From contig DFXM01000009.1 of assembly GCA_002381695.1 (NCBI GenBank), positions 80,307-103,898 of the forward strand: a DNA stretch of 23,592 nt. The letters are read 5' to 3'. Source of the DNA: Clostridium sp. UBA4108. GTDB taxonomy: Bacteria; Bacillota; Clostridia; Clostridiales; Clostridiaceae. The notes below the pieces were generated by a model, which made no database searches, had not been told where the DNA came from, and was given only the letters and a program-made list of their open reading frames with translations. Below are positions 6,743 to 13,735 of the stretch, piece by piece. Positions within the stretch are counted from its first letter, which is position 1. Each line of letters opens with the position of its first letter. A program made the position numbers and the translations under genes.

Positions 6743-7591
6743 ATGGAATATTTTCATGTTGATGTTTTTAGCAATGAAATTTTATCTGGCAATGGATTAA
6801 CTGTTGTTTTTTGCAATGAGGAATTAGAAGATAATCTTATGTTGAAATTAACACAAGAGTTTAAGCAATTTGAAACAATTTTTGTGAGAAGAATAGATGA
6901 TAGTATATTTAATGCAAGAATTTTTACAGTAGATGAAGAATTGGATTTTGCGGGGCATCCTATTTTGGGAGCAGCTGCTACTATTCATAGTCATATTTTT
7001 AGAAATGAAGAAGATATAGAAATTACATTTCAATTAAATCAAAAAACAACTATAGTTAAATCAAAAAAGATAGAGGAGTATTATGAAGTACAAATGAATC
7101 AAGGAAAAGCGGAATTCCTCTGTGAAGTTTCAAAAGAAGAGAGAAATAAATATGTACATGCATTGAACTTGTCAGAAGAGAATTTAAGCGAAGAATTTCC
7201 TATGGAAGTTGTATCAACAGGGTTACCATACTTATTAGTACCATTAACTTCAGGAATAGAGAATGCAAAAATAATTAGTTCTAAATTTGAAGAAATGTTA
7301 AAAGAAGTAGGTGCTAAATTTGCTTATATATTTGATGTGAATTATATAGAAGGACGGACCTGGGATAATCAAGGAAACGTTGAGGATGTTGCAACAGGAA
7401 GTGCAGCTGGACCATTAGGTGCATATTTATATAAGCATAATATTTTTAATGTAGGTCATGAGATTATAATAAATCAAGGAAGATTTGTCGGCAGACCTAG
7501 TAAAATTAAGGTTTCTATGAGCATTTCTGAAAAAGAAATATTAGTGTCTGGAGAGGTAGCTATTTTGGCAAAGGGAACTATTTTACTATAA
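6743..7591 (+). CDS. PhzF family isomerase/epimerase-like protein
   Basis: A 282-aa protein of normal PhzF length with the two-lobed diaminopimelate-epimerase-like fold signature. Visible motifs are GNGLTVVF (16-23), the ETIFV strand with the likely catalytic glutamate E44, ELDFAGHPILGAA (66-78), DVATGSAAGPLGAYL (215-229), and INQGRFVGRPSKI (243-255), which closes the second lobe. Known members catalyse isomerisation or hydrogen shifts in secondary metabolism, but most, like this one, have no known substrate. AAGGAGG precedes the ATG. The gene stands alone between repeat L1 and terminator T1, so it is a self-contained module. Confidence 0.85.
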   Translation: MEYFHVDVFSNEILSGNGLTVVFCNEELEDNLMLKLTQEFKQFETIFVRRIDDSIFNARIFTVDEELDFAGHPILGAAATIHSHIFRNEEDIEITFQLNQKTTIVKSKKIEEYYEVQMNQGKAEFLCEVSKEERNKYVHALNLSEENLSEEFPMEVVSTGLPYLLVPLTSGIENAKIISSKFEEMLKEVGAKFAYIFDVNYIEGRTWDNQGNVEDVATGSAAGPLGAYLYKHNIFNVGHEIIINQGRFVGRPSKIKVSMSISEKEILVSGEVAILAKGTILL

Positions 7592-7601
7592 TAATAAACG
7601 T

Positions 7602-7642
7602 AAAAAATCGCATTATTCAAGAGATTGAATTTGCGATTTTTT
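7602..7642 (+). terminator. Terminator T, copy 1 (after PhzF gene)
   Basis: AAAAAATCGCATTATTCAA, GAGA loop, then TTGAATTTGCGATTTTTT: a near-perfect hairpin ending in a T-run. The ATTATTCAA core is shared with terminator copies T3, T4 and T5. Confidence 0.85.
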
Positions 7643-7794
7643 ATTGCGCAATTCAAATAAAGGGAGAAATAACTATTAATTCACTTAGATTAATATAAAG
7701 TTCAATTTCAATATGCCATAAAATAAAAGCCTATTTGTATAATGTTTAATTAATATGAATTATCATTATTACAACATATATATAAAGATATAAT

Positions 7795-7852
7795 ACAATA
7801 AAATGTAAAATATGCTATAATTTATGTAGAAATTGAGATATAATTGTAATAT
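7795..7852 (+). repeat. 58-bp promoter repeat, copy A
   Basis: It differs from 14591-14648 at 5 of 58 positions, all transitions. It contains GCTATAAT as a -10 region and lies upstream of the truncated methyltransferase gene, as copy B lies upstream of the phosphotransferase gene. Likely a mobile or duplicated promoter module. Confidence 0.75.
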
Positions 7853-7898
7853 TATGCGGATCAAATATTAATTACATTATGTATGAAAGGACAGTTAT

Positions 7899-8291
7899 AT
7901 GGAAAGTAAAACTATACATCAAGTCAATAAGACATATTGGAATGCAAATGCTGATAGCTGGTTTGGTGCTACTGCTTTACCTGAATATGGTGTTCAATTT
8001 GTTACAGAAAATGAGTTGCATTTATTTGGTGATGTAACAGGAAAAACAATGCTTGAAATTGGTTGCGGAAGTGGGCATTCATTAAGATATCATGCAGATA
8101 GAAATGCAGGAGAATTATGGGGACTTGATATTTCACAAAAGCAACTTGAAAACGCTAAAAAATTTCTTGCTGAAAGCAATTATTTTCCTAAGTTAATATG
8201 TGCTCCTATGGAAGATGAGAGTGGAATACCTAAAAACTATTTTGATATTGTTTATTCAATATCTTTTGTCTTTAAAGCGAGAAAGGCATAG
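7899..8291 (+). pseudogene. Truncated class I SAM-dependent methyltransferase
   Basis: A 130-residue frame with a standard methyltransferase start: motif I LEIGCGSGHS (52-61), the LDIS acidic-loop motif (75-78), and an NYFDIVYSI motif near 116-124. Complete proteins of this type have about 240-260 residues; here the sequence after VYSI changes to SFVFKARKA and stops. No continuation of the family is readable downstream in any frame, so the 3' half was lost by deletion and joined to unrelated DNA. AAAGGAC precedes the ATG, so the stump may still be translated. Catalysis is unlikely without the C-terminal half of the Rossmann domain. Confidence 0.75.
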
Positions 8292-8424
8292 TGTGTTTAT
8301 TAGTACAGCCTTTAGCACTTAGTATTCTTAAAGGACCTTCTAGTAAGAAAGCGTGAAGTAAGGATAATTTATATGATATGTAGATAAATAGTAATTTAGT
8401 CAATTCAGAAGGGTGAGATATTAG

Positions 8425-8928
8425 ATGGATAGAGTGGCGAAGTTAATAATACTAAGAGGTAATTCTGGAAGTGGTAAGACTACGACCGGTAAGACTTTAC
8501 AAAGAAAATTTGGGCATGGTACAATGTTAATTTCACAAGATGTTGTTAGAAGAGAAATGCTATTTGTGAAAGATGGAACTAATCCAGAAGCTAGTCAGTT
8601 ATTATTGGAACTTGCACTATACGGAAAAAGCAATTGTAATATTGTAATTTTAGAAGGTATTTTAAATTCAAAGTGGTATAAAAACCTATTTGAAAATTTA
8701 CTGGATGAGTTCAAAGACCAAATCTTTGCATATTACTTCGATATACCTTTTGAAGAAACTTTAAATCGACATCAACAAAAGCCTAATGTACATGAATTTG
8801 GAGAAAAAGAAATGAGAGAATGGTGGAATGAACAAGATTTATTAGATATTATTCCTGAAGTATTATTGTATAAAGAATTAAGTTTAAATGAAATAGTGGA
8901 TATAATCTATCAGGATGTTATAAAGTAA
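8425..8928 (+). CDS. P-loop kinase (AAA_33 / chloramphenicol-phosphotransferase-like)
   Basis: A 167-aa protein with Walker A GNSGSGKT (12-19), ISQDVVRRE (36-44) typical of small-molecule kinases of this superfamily, and an ILEGI strand as the Walker B region (75-79). A FDIPFEETLNRH segment (around 109-120) supplies the lid. Length matches nucleoside/antibiotic-type P-loop kinases. The substrate is unknown; relatives are annotated as zeta-toxin-like, uridine-kinase-like or antibiotic phosphotransferases. AAGGGTGAG lies before the ATG. It is a single gene followed by terminator T2. Confidence 0.8.
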   Translation: MDRVAKLIILRGNSGSGKTTTGKTLQRKFGHGTMLISQDVVRREMLFVKDGTNPEASQLLLELALYGKSNCNIVILEGILNSKWYKNLFENLLDEFKDQIFAYYFDIPFEETLNRHQQKPNVHEFGEKEMREWWNEQDLLDIIPEVLLYKELSLNEIVDIIYQDVIK

Positions 8929-9010
8929 ATATCAAATCCTAATTTATCGTTGAGTTAATTTGTAACATTTCTTATTTAACGACTAGACTATAAAATATAA
9001 TAATTTTTCT

Positions 9011-9048
9011 AAATACCGTATTATTTAAAAAGAATAAGCGGTATTTTT
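9011..9048 (+). terminator. Terminator T, copy 2 (after kinase gene)
   Basis: AAATACCGTATTATT, short A-rich loop, then AATAAGCGGTATTTTT. The 5' arm is almost exactly the reverse complement of the 3' half of motif L. Confidence 0.85.
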
Positions 9049-9338
9049 AATGCACAATTTGAACATAAATCGAAGCAGAGAAAATATAAATATGGAACAA
9101 TATATAGTTTTAGAAAAAATATGTGTGATATCAAAGAGAGTGCATTGTTTGAAATTTCATGTTGAGAGTAAGTTTATTTATACCGATTGTCAAAGTAAAT
9201 TCCATTATTGATAGAACATAAGGTCAAGAGTGGGAACATGCAGTATGACACATGCAGGGTTTGTATTTACGTTGGTGTATATGCGTAATCCGGCCACCTT
9301 GGGAAGCCGGATATGATGATACGACGGTGATGCTTGCT
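9049..9338. other. Intergenic segment between T2 and the GNAT gene
   Basis: The AT-rich part (9049-9220) has an unsupported 39-codon frame from 9092. From about 9230 the base composition turns GC-rich, with a direct repeat ACATGCAG (9236-9243 and 9250-9257) and a perfect hairpin ATCCGGC / GCCGGAT (9288-9294, 9306-9312). The hairpin is probably the native 3' end, perhaps a terminator without a T-run, of the imported GNAT gene on the minus strand. No gene is assigned. Confidence 0.5.
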
Positions 9339-9803
9339 TTACTCAAGCGTATAGTCATAGCGAATGAAACCTTTGTGATGTGCAATTTTGTCATAGAGAA
9401 CACGAGCGGTGGCATTGTCTTGGTGAGTTTGCCAGTAGAGCTTAGAAGCGTTATGTTCGCGCGCAGCTTGAGCTACTTGCTCAATGAGTGCGCGAGCTAC
9501 CCCATGCCCACGGACAACTTCATCGACGAAGAGATCTTGTAGGTAACAAACTTTTTCCATCCAGATAGTGCTATGAAATAGGTAGTGAGTGATACCAATC
9601 AAGTTTCCTTGAAGATACGCGCCAAAACCGAAAATTTCATCGGAGTTCAGCAGGCGGTTCCAAACCTCGTCGTATTCGGAGTCGGAGAGCTCAGTTTCGT
9701 AAAAGGTTTTGTAGCTTCGAGCCAAGATGTTCCAGCGGTTACAGTCCGCTGCTCTCAGCGGCGCTATATCAATTATAATTTGTTGGTTCGATATTTCTTT
9801 CAT
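9339..9803 (-). CDS. GNAT family N-acetyltransferase of foreign base composition
   Basis: A 154-aa single-domain GNAT. The acetyl-CoA-binding motif A reads LFVDEVVRGHGVARALIEQV (91-110) and motif B reads QDNATARVLYDK (128-139), complete and of normal length. The substrate is unknown; relatives include antibiotic, amine and protein acetyltransferases. Base use is clearly richer in G and C than in all neighbours (GCG, CGC and GAG codons are common) and the gene is opposite in strand to the surrounding modules, so it was probably acquired from a higher-GC bacterium, possibly a proteobacterium. GGAGGATG upstream of the ATG is a good Gram-positive ribosome site. It lies between terminator T2 and motif M2, i.e. 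inside what elsewhere is one T-M-L boundary. Confidence 0.85.
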   Translation of the reverse strand: MKEISNQQIIIDIAPLRAADCNRWNILARSYKTFYETELSDSEYDEVWNRLLNSDEIFGFGAYLQGNLIGITHYLFHSTIWMEKVCYLQDLFVDEVVRGHGVARALIEQVAQAAREHNASKLYWQTHQDNATARVLYDKIAHHKGFIRYDYTLE

Positions 9804-9981
9804 CTAATAATCATCCTCCAAATTGTAGCAATTGTATTTAACTGGTTAATTGAAGTGTACAACATACGGTTTTCACGGCTCCAGAGACACTTGTATGAAA
9901 CATGATGCATGTTTAATTCTATCATATATTTGACACAAATAATAGAATTTAACTCTTCCCTAAAAACTATTAGATGCGTTT

Positions 9982-10002
9982 CAAATATAGGATGAACTAA
10001 TT
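9982..10002. repeat. Motif M, copy 2 (short form)
   Basis: CAAATATAGGATGAACTAATT. Compared with the full form at 11082-11135 it lacks about 30 bases between ATAGGATGA and ATAGGACGA, as expected from slippage between these near-identical words. Confidence 0.65.
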
Positions 10003-10009
10003 AAAAAAG

Positions 10010-10039
10010 TGTTCTTTGAAAATTGAATAATGCGGTATT
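10010..10039 (+). repeat. Motif L, copy 2
   Basis: TGTTCTTTGAAAATTGAATA followed by ATGCGGTATT, a boxA-like start plus the conserved tail. It lies 12 nt before the -35 box of the tetR-type gene promoter. Confidence 0.75.
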
Positions 10040-10050
10040 GAAATCAATCA

Positions 10051-10079
10051 TTGACATTAATCACTTTCATAGATATAAT
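10051..10079 (+). promoter_or_regulatory. Consensus sigma-A promoter of the TetR-type gene
   Basis: TTGACA (10051-10056), 17-nt spacer, TATAAT (10074-10079): a perfect consensus promoter. It lies directly downstream of motif L2 and shows that the upstream in-frame TTG is part of the promoter, not a start codon. Confidence 0.9.
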
Positions 10080-10092
10080 GAGTTTAAAATCA

Positions 10093-10108
10093 ATGAGTAA
10101 TGACTCAA
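10093..10108. promoter_or_regulatory. Probable TetR autoregulatory operator
   Basis: Palindrome ATGAGT-AATG-ACTCAA with arms TGAGT/ACTCA, located just after the expected transcription start and before the ribosome site. The position is ideal for repression by the product of the gene that follows. Confidence 0.55.
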
Positions 10109-10125
10109 TAAAAGAGGTCGATATA

Positions 10126-10713
10126 ATGTTACAGACTAAAAGGCAGAAGCAGAAAAATTTAACTAGAAATCATATAATAGAAATATCGATAAAGAAGTTT
10201 GGAGAAAACGGAATAACAACTACCAGAACTTCAGACATTGCAAAAGCCGCTAATGTATCACATGGAACAATATTTGCACACTTTTCAACACAGGAAGAAC
10301 TATTAATAGCTGTAATTGAGGAATTTGGAAATAGAATTACTAGGAGACTTCATGAATTGGTCGATACAAACAGTAGTCTATTTGAAATTTTAGAAGCTCA
10401 CATAAAAGGATTAATTGAATTTGAACCTTTTTATACAAGATTGATTATAGAAAGACGTCTACTTCCCGAAAATGTTCGTAATATTTATATTATGATTCAA
10501 TCTACTGTTTCATTTCATATTGGCTTAGCGGCAGAGAGGGCTATGGAACAATCAATTATCAAAAAGATGCCTATACATCTACTCTTTAATACATGGTCTG
10601 GACTAATTCATTACTACATAACTAATAGTGATTTGTTTTCTTCCAATGGCTCTGTTTTAGAAGAATACTATCAGGAGTTATTACAATATTACTTTAATCT
10701 AATAAAAATATAA
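10126..10713 (+). CDS. TetR/AcrR family transcriptional regulator
   Basis: A 195-aa regulator from the ATG at 10126, which has AGAGG 8 nt upstream; longer versions would start inside the promoter. The N-terminal DNA-binding domain (about residues 10-55) shows IIEISIKKFGENGITTTRT, then the turn IAKAANVSHGTIFAHF that is diagnostic of TetR proteins. The remaining 130 residues form the variable ligand domain. It heads a two-gene unit with a zinc-ribbon protein 14 nt downstream and is probably autorepressed through the palindrome in its leader. No efflux pump or enzyme that would be the usual target is linked. Confidence 0.9.
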   Translation: MLQTKRQKQKNLTRNHIIEISIKKFGENGITTTRTSDIAKAANVSHGTIFAHFSTQEELLIAVIEEFGNRITRRLHELVDTNSSLFEILEAHIKGLIEFEPFYTRLIIERRLLPENVRNIYIMIQSTVSFHIGLAAERAMEQSIIKKMPIHLLFNTWSGLIHYYITNSDLFSSNGSVLEEYYQELLQYYFNLIKI

Positions 10714-10727
10714 GGAGGTAAAATAGA

Positions 10728-10979
10728 ATGAAACAATGTATTGCATGTGGAATGCCCATGAAAAGCCCAGAGGATTTTGCTATGGGGGATTTAGAAAAAG
10801 ATTATTGTCACTATTGTTCTCACCCAGATGGAACGATGCAGTCCTATGAAGAAAAGTTAAGTTCTTTAACTAACTTTATCATTAAAACTCAAGGTTTAGA
10901 GGAGAAAGCAGCAAATTCTGCAGCAAAATCAATGATGTCTAAACTTCCAGCTTGGAAAACTGAGACGACTGTTATATAA
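10728..10979 (+). CDS. Putative zinc-ribbon protein (Zn_ribbon_2-like)
   Basis: An 83-aa protein: CIACGMPM at residues 4-11 and CHYCS at 27-31 form a four-cysteine zinc ribbon. The rest has the family pattern YEEKLSSLTNFIIKTQG and a C-terminal MMSKLPAWK. This is a common small protein of clostridia and bacilli without known function, often beside TetR-type regulators or transporters. TAAGGAGG precedes the ATG. It is co-transcribed with the tetR-type gene and followed by terminator T3. Confidence 0.85.
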   Translation: MKQCIACGMPMKSPEDFAMGDLEKDYCHYCSHPDGTMQSYEEKLSSLTNFIIKTQGLEEKAANSAAKSMMSKLPAWKTETTVI

Positions 10980-11031
10980 ATAATACAAGGCAGTATAAAA
11001 ATACAACAATTGTTGAAATAGAACCATTTAT

Positions 11032-11071
11032 AAATATCGTATTATTCAGAAATGGATTTTACGGTATTTTT
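11032..11071 (+). terminator. Terminator T, copy 3
   Basis: AAATATCGTATTATTCAG, AAATGG loop region, ATTTTACGGTATTTTT. It ends the TetR/zinc-ribbon unit and belongs to the repeated T family. Confidence 0.75.
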
Positions 11072-11081
11072 ACGTCTTCAT

Positions 11082-11135
11082 TCAAATATAGGATGAGGTA
11101 TTAATTCATCTTAGCATCATAGGACGAACTAAATA
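11082..11135. repeat. Motif M, copy 3 (full length)
   Basis: TCAAATATAGGATGAGGTAT, then TTAATTCATCTTAGCATCAT, then AGGACGAACTAAAT. It contains a small inverted repeat GATGA/TCATC. Nearly identical to 13402-13449. Confidence 0.75.
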
Positions 11136-11143
11136 ATAAAAAA

Positions 11144-11176
11144 TGTTCTTTGAAAACTGAATAATACGGTATTTTT
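11144..11176 (+). repeat. Motif L, copy 3
   Basis: TGTTCTTTGAAAACTGAATA followed by ATACGGTATTTTT. Together with T3 and M3 it is the most complete module boundary in the window (T-M-L in 145 bp). Confidence 0.75.
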
Positions 11177-11187
11177 AAATTATTAAG

Positions 11188-11201
11188 AGCTATATATAGC
11201 T
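11188..11201. repeat. 14-bp perfect palindrome upstream of the HAD gene
   Basis: AGCTATATATAGCT is its own reverse complement. It lies between motif L3 and the HAD gene; it could be an operator or part of a promoter, with no further evidence. Confidence 0.3.
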
Positions 11202-11330
11202 ATGAAAATATATAGGTAATATGGTATGATTTTCATATTAATTAAGTCAGAATTATAAAATAATGTGAATCGCTTGGAAATAGTGGACTAGATATTGTTA
11301 ATATTGATTATAAACAAGGGAGTAAAGCAT

Positions 11331-11993
11331 ATGATTTTTGATACAATACTTTTTGACTTGGATGATACAATACATGATAGAAACAGGTCATTATCTAAGT
11401 TTGTAGACCTTTTTAAACTAAAATACTCTGAAGTATTGGACTATAATAGTATGGGAATCATTAAAGATATTTTTTTTGAAATTGATAAACAAGGATATAA
11501 ACCAAGAGAAGAAATGTTTAAAGAATTACAAGACAGAGTTTTATGGAGATATAAACCTGACTTAAAGGAATTAATTGATTTTTGGAATGTGGAGTTCCCC
11601 AAATGTGCTGAGCCCATGCCTAATTTATATAATGTTTTAGATTATTTTATAGATAGGAATATAAAAATGGGGATTATAACAAATGGGAATTCTGATTTTC
11701 AAAATACAAAAATTGACAAATTGAATTTTAGAAAGTATATGAAAACCATCATTATTTCTGAAGAAATTGATATTAGAAAGCCTGATCCTACAATATTTCA
11801 GCTTGCGTTATCTAAAATCAATTCAAAGAATGAAACTACCCTATTTGTTGGAGACAATCCTATAATTGATATAAAAGGAGCAATTGATTCTGGTTTAACA
11901 TCTGTTTGGTTAAGTCATGGACAAGTATGGAATTTAAAGGAATATACGCCTAAATACATCATTAATAATATATCTGAACTTATGAAAATATGA
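11331..11993 (+). CDS. HAD family hydrolase
   Basis: A 220-aa protein from the ATG at 11331, chosen because AAGGGAG lies 8-9 nt upstream. All four HAD motifs are present: motif I FDLDDT with nucleophile D9 and acid D11, motif II ITNG (116-119), motif III K150 in RKPDPTIF, and motif IV GDNPIID (174-180). The alpha-helical cap between motifs I and II is of the C1 type, as in phosphoglycolate phosphatase and pyrimidine 5'-nucleotidase (YjjG-like) enzymes. The substrate is not predictable. It stands alone between L3 and T4. Confidence 0.9.
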   Translation: MIFDTILFDLDDTIHDRNRSLSKFVDLFKLKYSEVLDYNSMGIIKDIFFEIDKQGYKPREEMFKELQDRVLWRYKPDLKELIDFWNVEFPKCAEPMPNLYNVLDYFIDRNIKMGIITNGNSDFQNTKIDKLNFRKYMKTIIISEEIDIRKPDPTIFQLALSKINSKNETTLFVGDNPIIDIKGAIDSGLTSVWLSHGQVWNLKEYTPKYIINNISELMKI

Positions 11994-12073
11994 GTAAAAC
12001 AGTTCATTTAACATATTATATTAATTTAATACAAGATGCTATTATGTCAAAGTATAATTAAATAATTTATTCA

Positions 12074-12110
12074 TAATGCCGTATTATTCAACGAGAATAT
12101 GCGGTATTTT
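12074..12110 (+). terminator. Terminator T, copy 4
   Basis: AATGCCGTATTATTC, ACGA-containing loop, GAATATGCGGTATTTT. It is the most symmetric T copy and directly abuts motif M4. Confidence 0.85.
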
Positions 12111-12137
12111 AGTTCGTCCTATGATTGATGAACTAAA
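12111..12137. repeat. Motif M, copy 4 (rearranged)
   Basis: AGTTCGTCCTATGAT is the reverse complement of the right half of M3 and is followed by the forward end GATGAACTAAAT, so this copy is an inverted or hairpin version of M with TAGTTC/GAACTA arms. Confidence 0.65.
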
Positions 12138-12140
12138 TAA

Positions 12141-12172
12141 TGTCCTTTGAAAATTGAGTAATACAGTATTTT
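12141..12172 (+). repeat. Motif L, copy 4
   Basis: TGTCCTTTGAAAATTGAGTA followed by ATACAGTATTTT. Downstream lies ATATGTTATAAT, a -10-like stretch also found after L1. Confidence 0.65.
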
Positions 12173-12264
12173 CAAAATATGTTATAATCAATTTGCAATA
12201 GTAAAAAAATTGCGAACTAATTTTGGTTAGAATAGAATAATTTGTTTTTTGAGGGGGAAGCACT

Positions 12265-12930
12265 ATGATTGAATCAAAGGCCTGGAATTGGGGTAAAAAT
12301 ACAAGTGACTATTGGTTAGTCCCAACGATTGAATCATGTTATTTGGCTGAATCATGGAAATCAAAGGGGTATGACAAATTTCTTGATTTGGGTTGTGGAT
12401 TAGGAAGGCATTCCATATATTTTGGAAAGAAAGGTTTTGAAGTTCACTCTACAGATTTATCTAAAGACGGAATTAATCATTTGGAAAAGTAGGCGGAGGA
12501 AGAAGGACTGGAAATTAACACAAGGTTATGTGATATGCTTAATTTACCATTTGCTGATGATACATTCGATTGCATAATGGCATACAATGTAATTTATCAT
12601 ACCGACACTGAAGGGCTTGTAAAGTCACTTGAAGAAATTACGAGAGTGTTGAAAAGCAAAGGAGAACTATTTATTACGTTAAAATCAAAAAATTCATTGT
12701 CATATCAGAATGCTGACCAGAATAAACGTATTGATAATAATACTATACTAAGAAGTGAACATGATACTAAACAAGACATTCCTCATCTTTATACGGATAT
12801 AGACGATATAAAGAAATACTTTAAGGACTATAACTTCATTAAAATCCCTATTGAGGAAACTGAATATTATAACATTGAGAATACTGAACATTTTTCAAAA
12901 CATTTTAAATTAATTATGAGTAAAAAATAG
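12265..12930 (+). pseudogene. Class I SAM-dependent methyltransferase interrupted by an amber codon
   Basis: The frame reads 75 codons, TAG at 12490-12492, then 145 more codons without a shift. Motif I LDLGCGLGRH (near 41-50) and the STDLS motif sit before the stop; the strand DTFDCIMAYNVIYHT and the post-motif ITRVLKSKGELFITLK follow it. Together they make one complete enzyme of about 220 residues. The stop replaces a residue in the helix between motifs I and II, so CAG or AAG to TAG is the simplest change. GAGGGGG precedes the first ATG; an internal ATG at 12535 has no good ribosome site. Substrate unknown. It forms a unit with the DUF523 gene. Confidence 0.85.
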
Positions 12931-12953
12931 GTATGGTTTAAGAAGGAATAATT

Positions 12954-13370
12954 ATGAAAGTATTGGTTAGTTCTTGTGTTATGGGATGTAACTGCAAATA
13001 TAATGGTGGTAATAACTTAAATTTAAGAGTAGTAGATTTTTTAAAAGATAAAGAAGTAATTGAAATTTGTCCAGAAATGTTAGCTAATATGAGTATTCCA
13101 AGAGCTTCTGCTGAAATAGTAGATGGATGTGTTACTGAATCTAATGGTGAAAATGTTGACAAGGAATATCGAAAAGGAGTTGAATTAGCATTAGAAAAAA
13201 TAAAAGATGAAGATATTGATTTAGTAATTCTTCAGTCACGCAGTCCGACTTGTGGAGTTAATAGAATCTATGATGGAAGTTTTACAGGAAAATTGATTGA
13301 AGGTCAAGGACTATTCGCCAAAGCTCTTATTTATGCTGGCTATAAAGTAATTGATTCAGAAGATGTTTAA
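12954..13370 (+). CDS. DUF523 family protein
   Basis: A 138-aa protein with the complete DUF523 signature: SSCVMGCNCKYNG (6-18) with three cysteines, ICPEM (38-42), PRASAEI, and LQSRSPTCGVNRIYDGSF (93-110). The conserved cysteines suggest metal or Fe-S binding. Family function is not established, though it is often linked to 2-thiouracil desulfurase-type (TudS) proteins. An AAGGA site precedes the ATG. It starts 23 nt after the methyltransferase stop, so the two are probably one transcript; the unit lacks a T-type terminator. Confidence 0.9.
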   Translation: MKVLVSSCVMGCNCKYNGGNNLNLRVVDFLKDKEVIEICPEMLANMSIPRASAEIVDGCVTESNGENVDKEYRKGVELALEKIKDEDIDLVILQSRSPTCGVNRIYDGSFTGKLIEGQGLFAKALIYAGYKVIDSEDV

Positions 13371-13401
13371 TAAATTGTAATTTATAAATAAAGATATATA
13401 A

Positions 13402-13449
13402 ATATAGGATGAGATATTAATTCATCTTAGCATAATAGGACGAACAAAT
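13402..13449. repeat. Motif M, copy 5 (full length)
   Basis: ATATAGGATGAGATATTAAT, then TCATCTTAGCATAATAGGAC, then GAACAAAT. It differs from M3 at only a few positions. No L follows directly; L5 appears about 1.1 kb later, after the DUF421 gene. Confidence 0.75.
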
Positions 13450-13471
13450 ACATTGTGAAGGAAAGGAAGAT

Positions 13472-13525
13472 ATGAAAATACCATACAAGAAAGTCCATGC
13501 CTACTCCTTATTGATGGAAATTTGA
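13472..13525 (+). pseudogene. Possible 5' stump of a lost cassette gene
   Basis: Seventeen codons beginning MKIPYKKVHAYSLL with a good AAGGAAAGG site upstream, directly after motif M5, then a stop. No family is recognisable. The strong start signal and position suggest the beginning of a deleted gene. Confidence 0.3.
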
Positions 13526-13700
13526 GTTAGCAGGTGAGTTAAATGAATAATTTGAGACGTAACTAATAAGAGTGAAAGTAGGAACAATGTTTTTCAATAA
13601 GCGTATAATTTGATGGCAAAAATAAAATTATTTTATATTTATTACGAATTTATAAAGATATCATATAGATATTAAAAGTGAAACTGTAAAAACTTAAATA
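13526..13700. other. Intergenic, no gene seen
   Basis: AT-rich DNA between the M5-associated stump and the terminator of the DUF421 gene. No open frame with a start signal and no repeat were found. Confidence 0.5.
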
Positions 13701-13735
13701 TAAAAAATTGTAGATAAGGATTAATTCTTATCTAC
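13701..13735 (-). terminator. Terminator overlapping the end of the DUF421 gene
   Basis: Perfect stem GTAGATAAG / CTTATCTAC with an 8-nt loop. On the minus strand it is followed by a T-run (complement of 13701-13707). The stem encodes the last codons (V-D-K) and the stop lies in the loop. Confidence 0.85.

Noticed and set aside
8292..8424. Continuation of the truncated methyltransferase in another frame
   Set aside because: The only open stretch (a 21-codon frame ending SSKKA) does not resemble the C-terminal half of a methyltransferase.
9092..9211. 39-codon ORF MEQYIVLEKICV... before the GNAT segment
   Set aside because: No ribosome binding site, no recognisable family and biased only by AT content; not supported as a gene.
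9230..9340. Possible integron attC site beside the GC-rich GNAT gene
   Set aside because: The hairpin is GC-rich and follows the gene, but neither RYYYAAC nor GTTRRRY core sites are present in suitable positions, and no integron integrase is in the window.
9252..9542. Plus-strand ORF of 96 codons antisense to the GNAT gene
   Set aside because: It has no ribosome site and no recognisable motif. The open frame is a by-product of the GC-rich GNAT coding sequence on the other strand.
10051..10125. Longer N-terminus for the TetR protein starting at TTG 10051
   Set aside because: The extension would be translated from the -35 and -10 boxes and the operator; the ATG at 10126 has the correct ribosome site and the normal family start.
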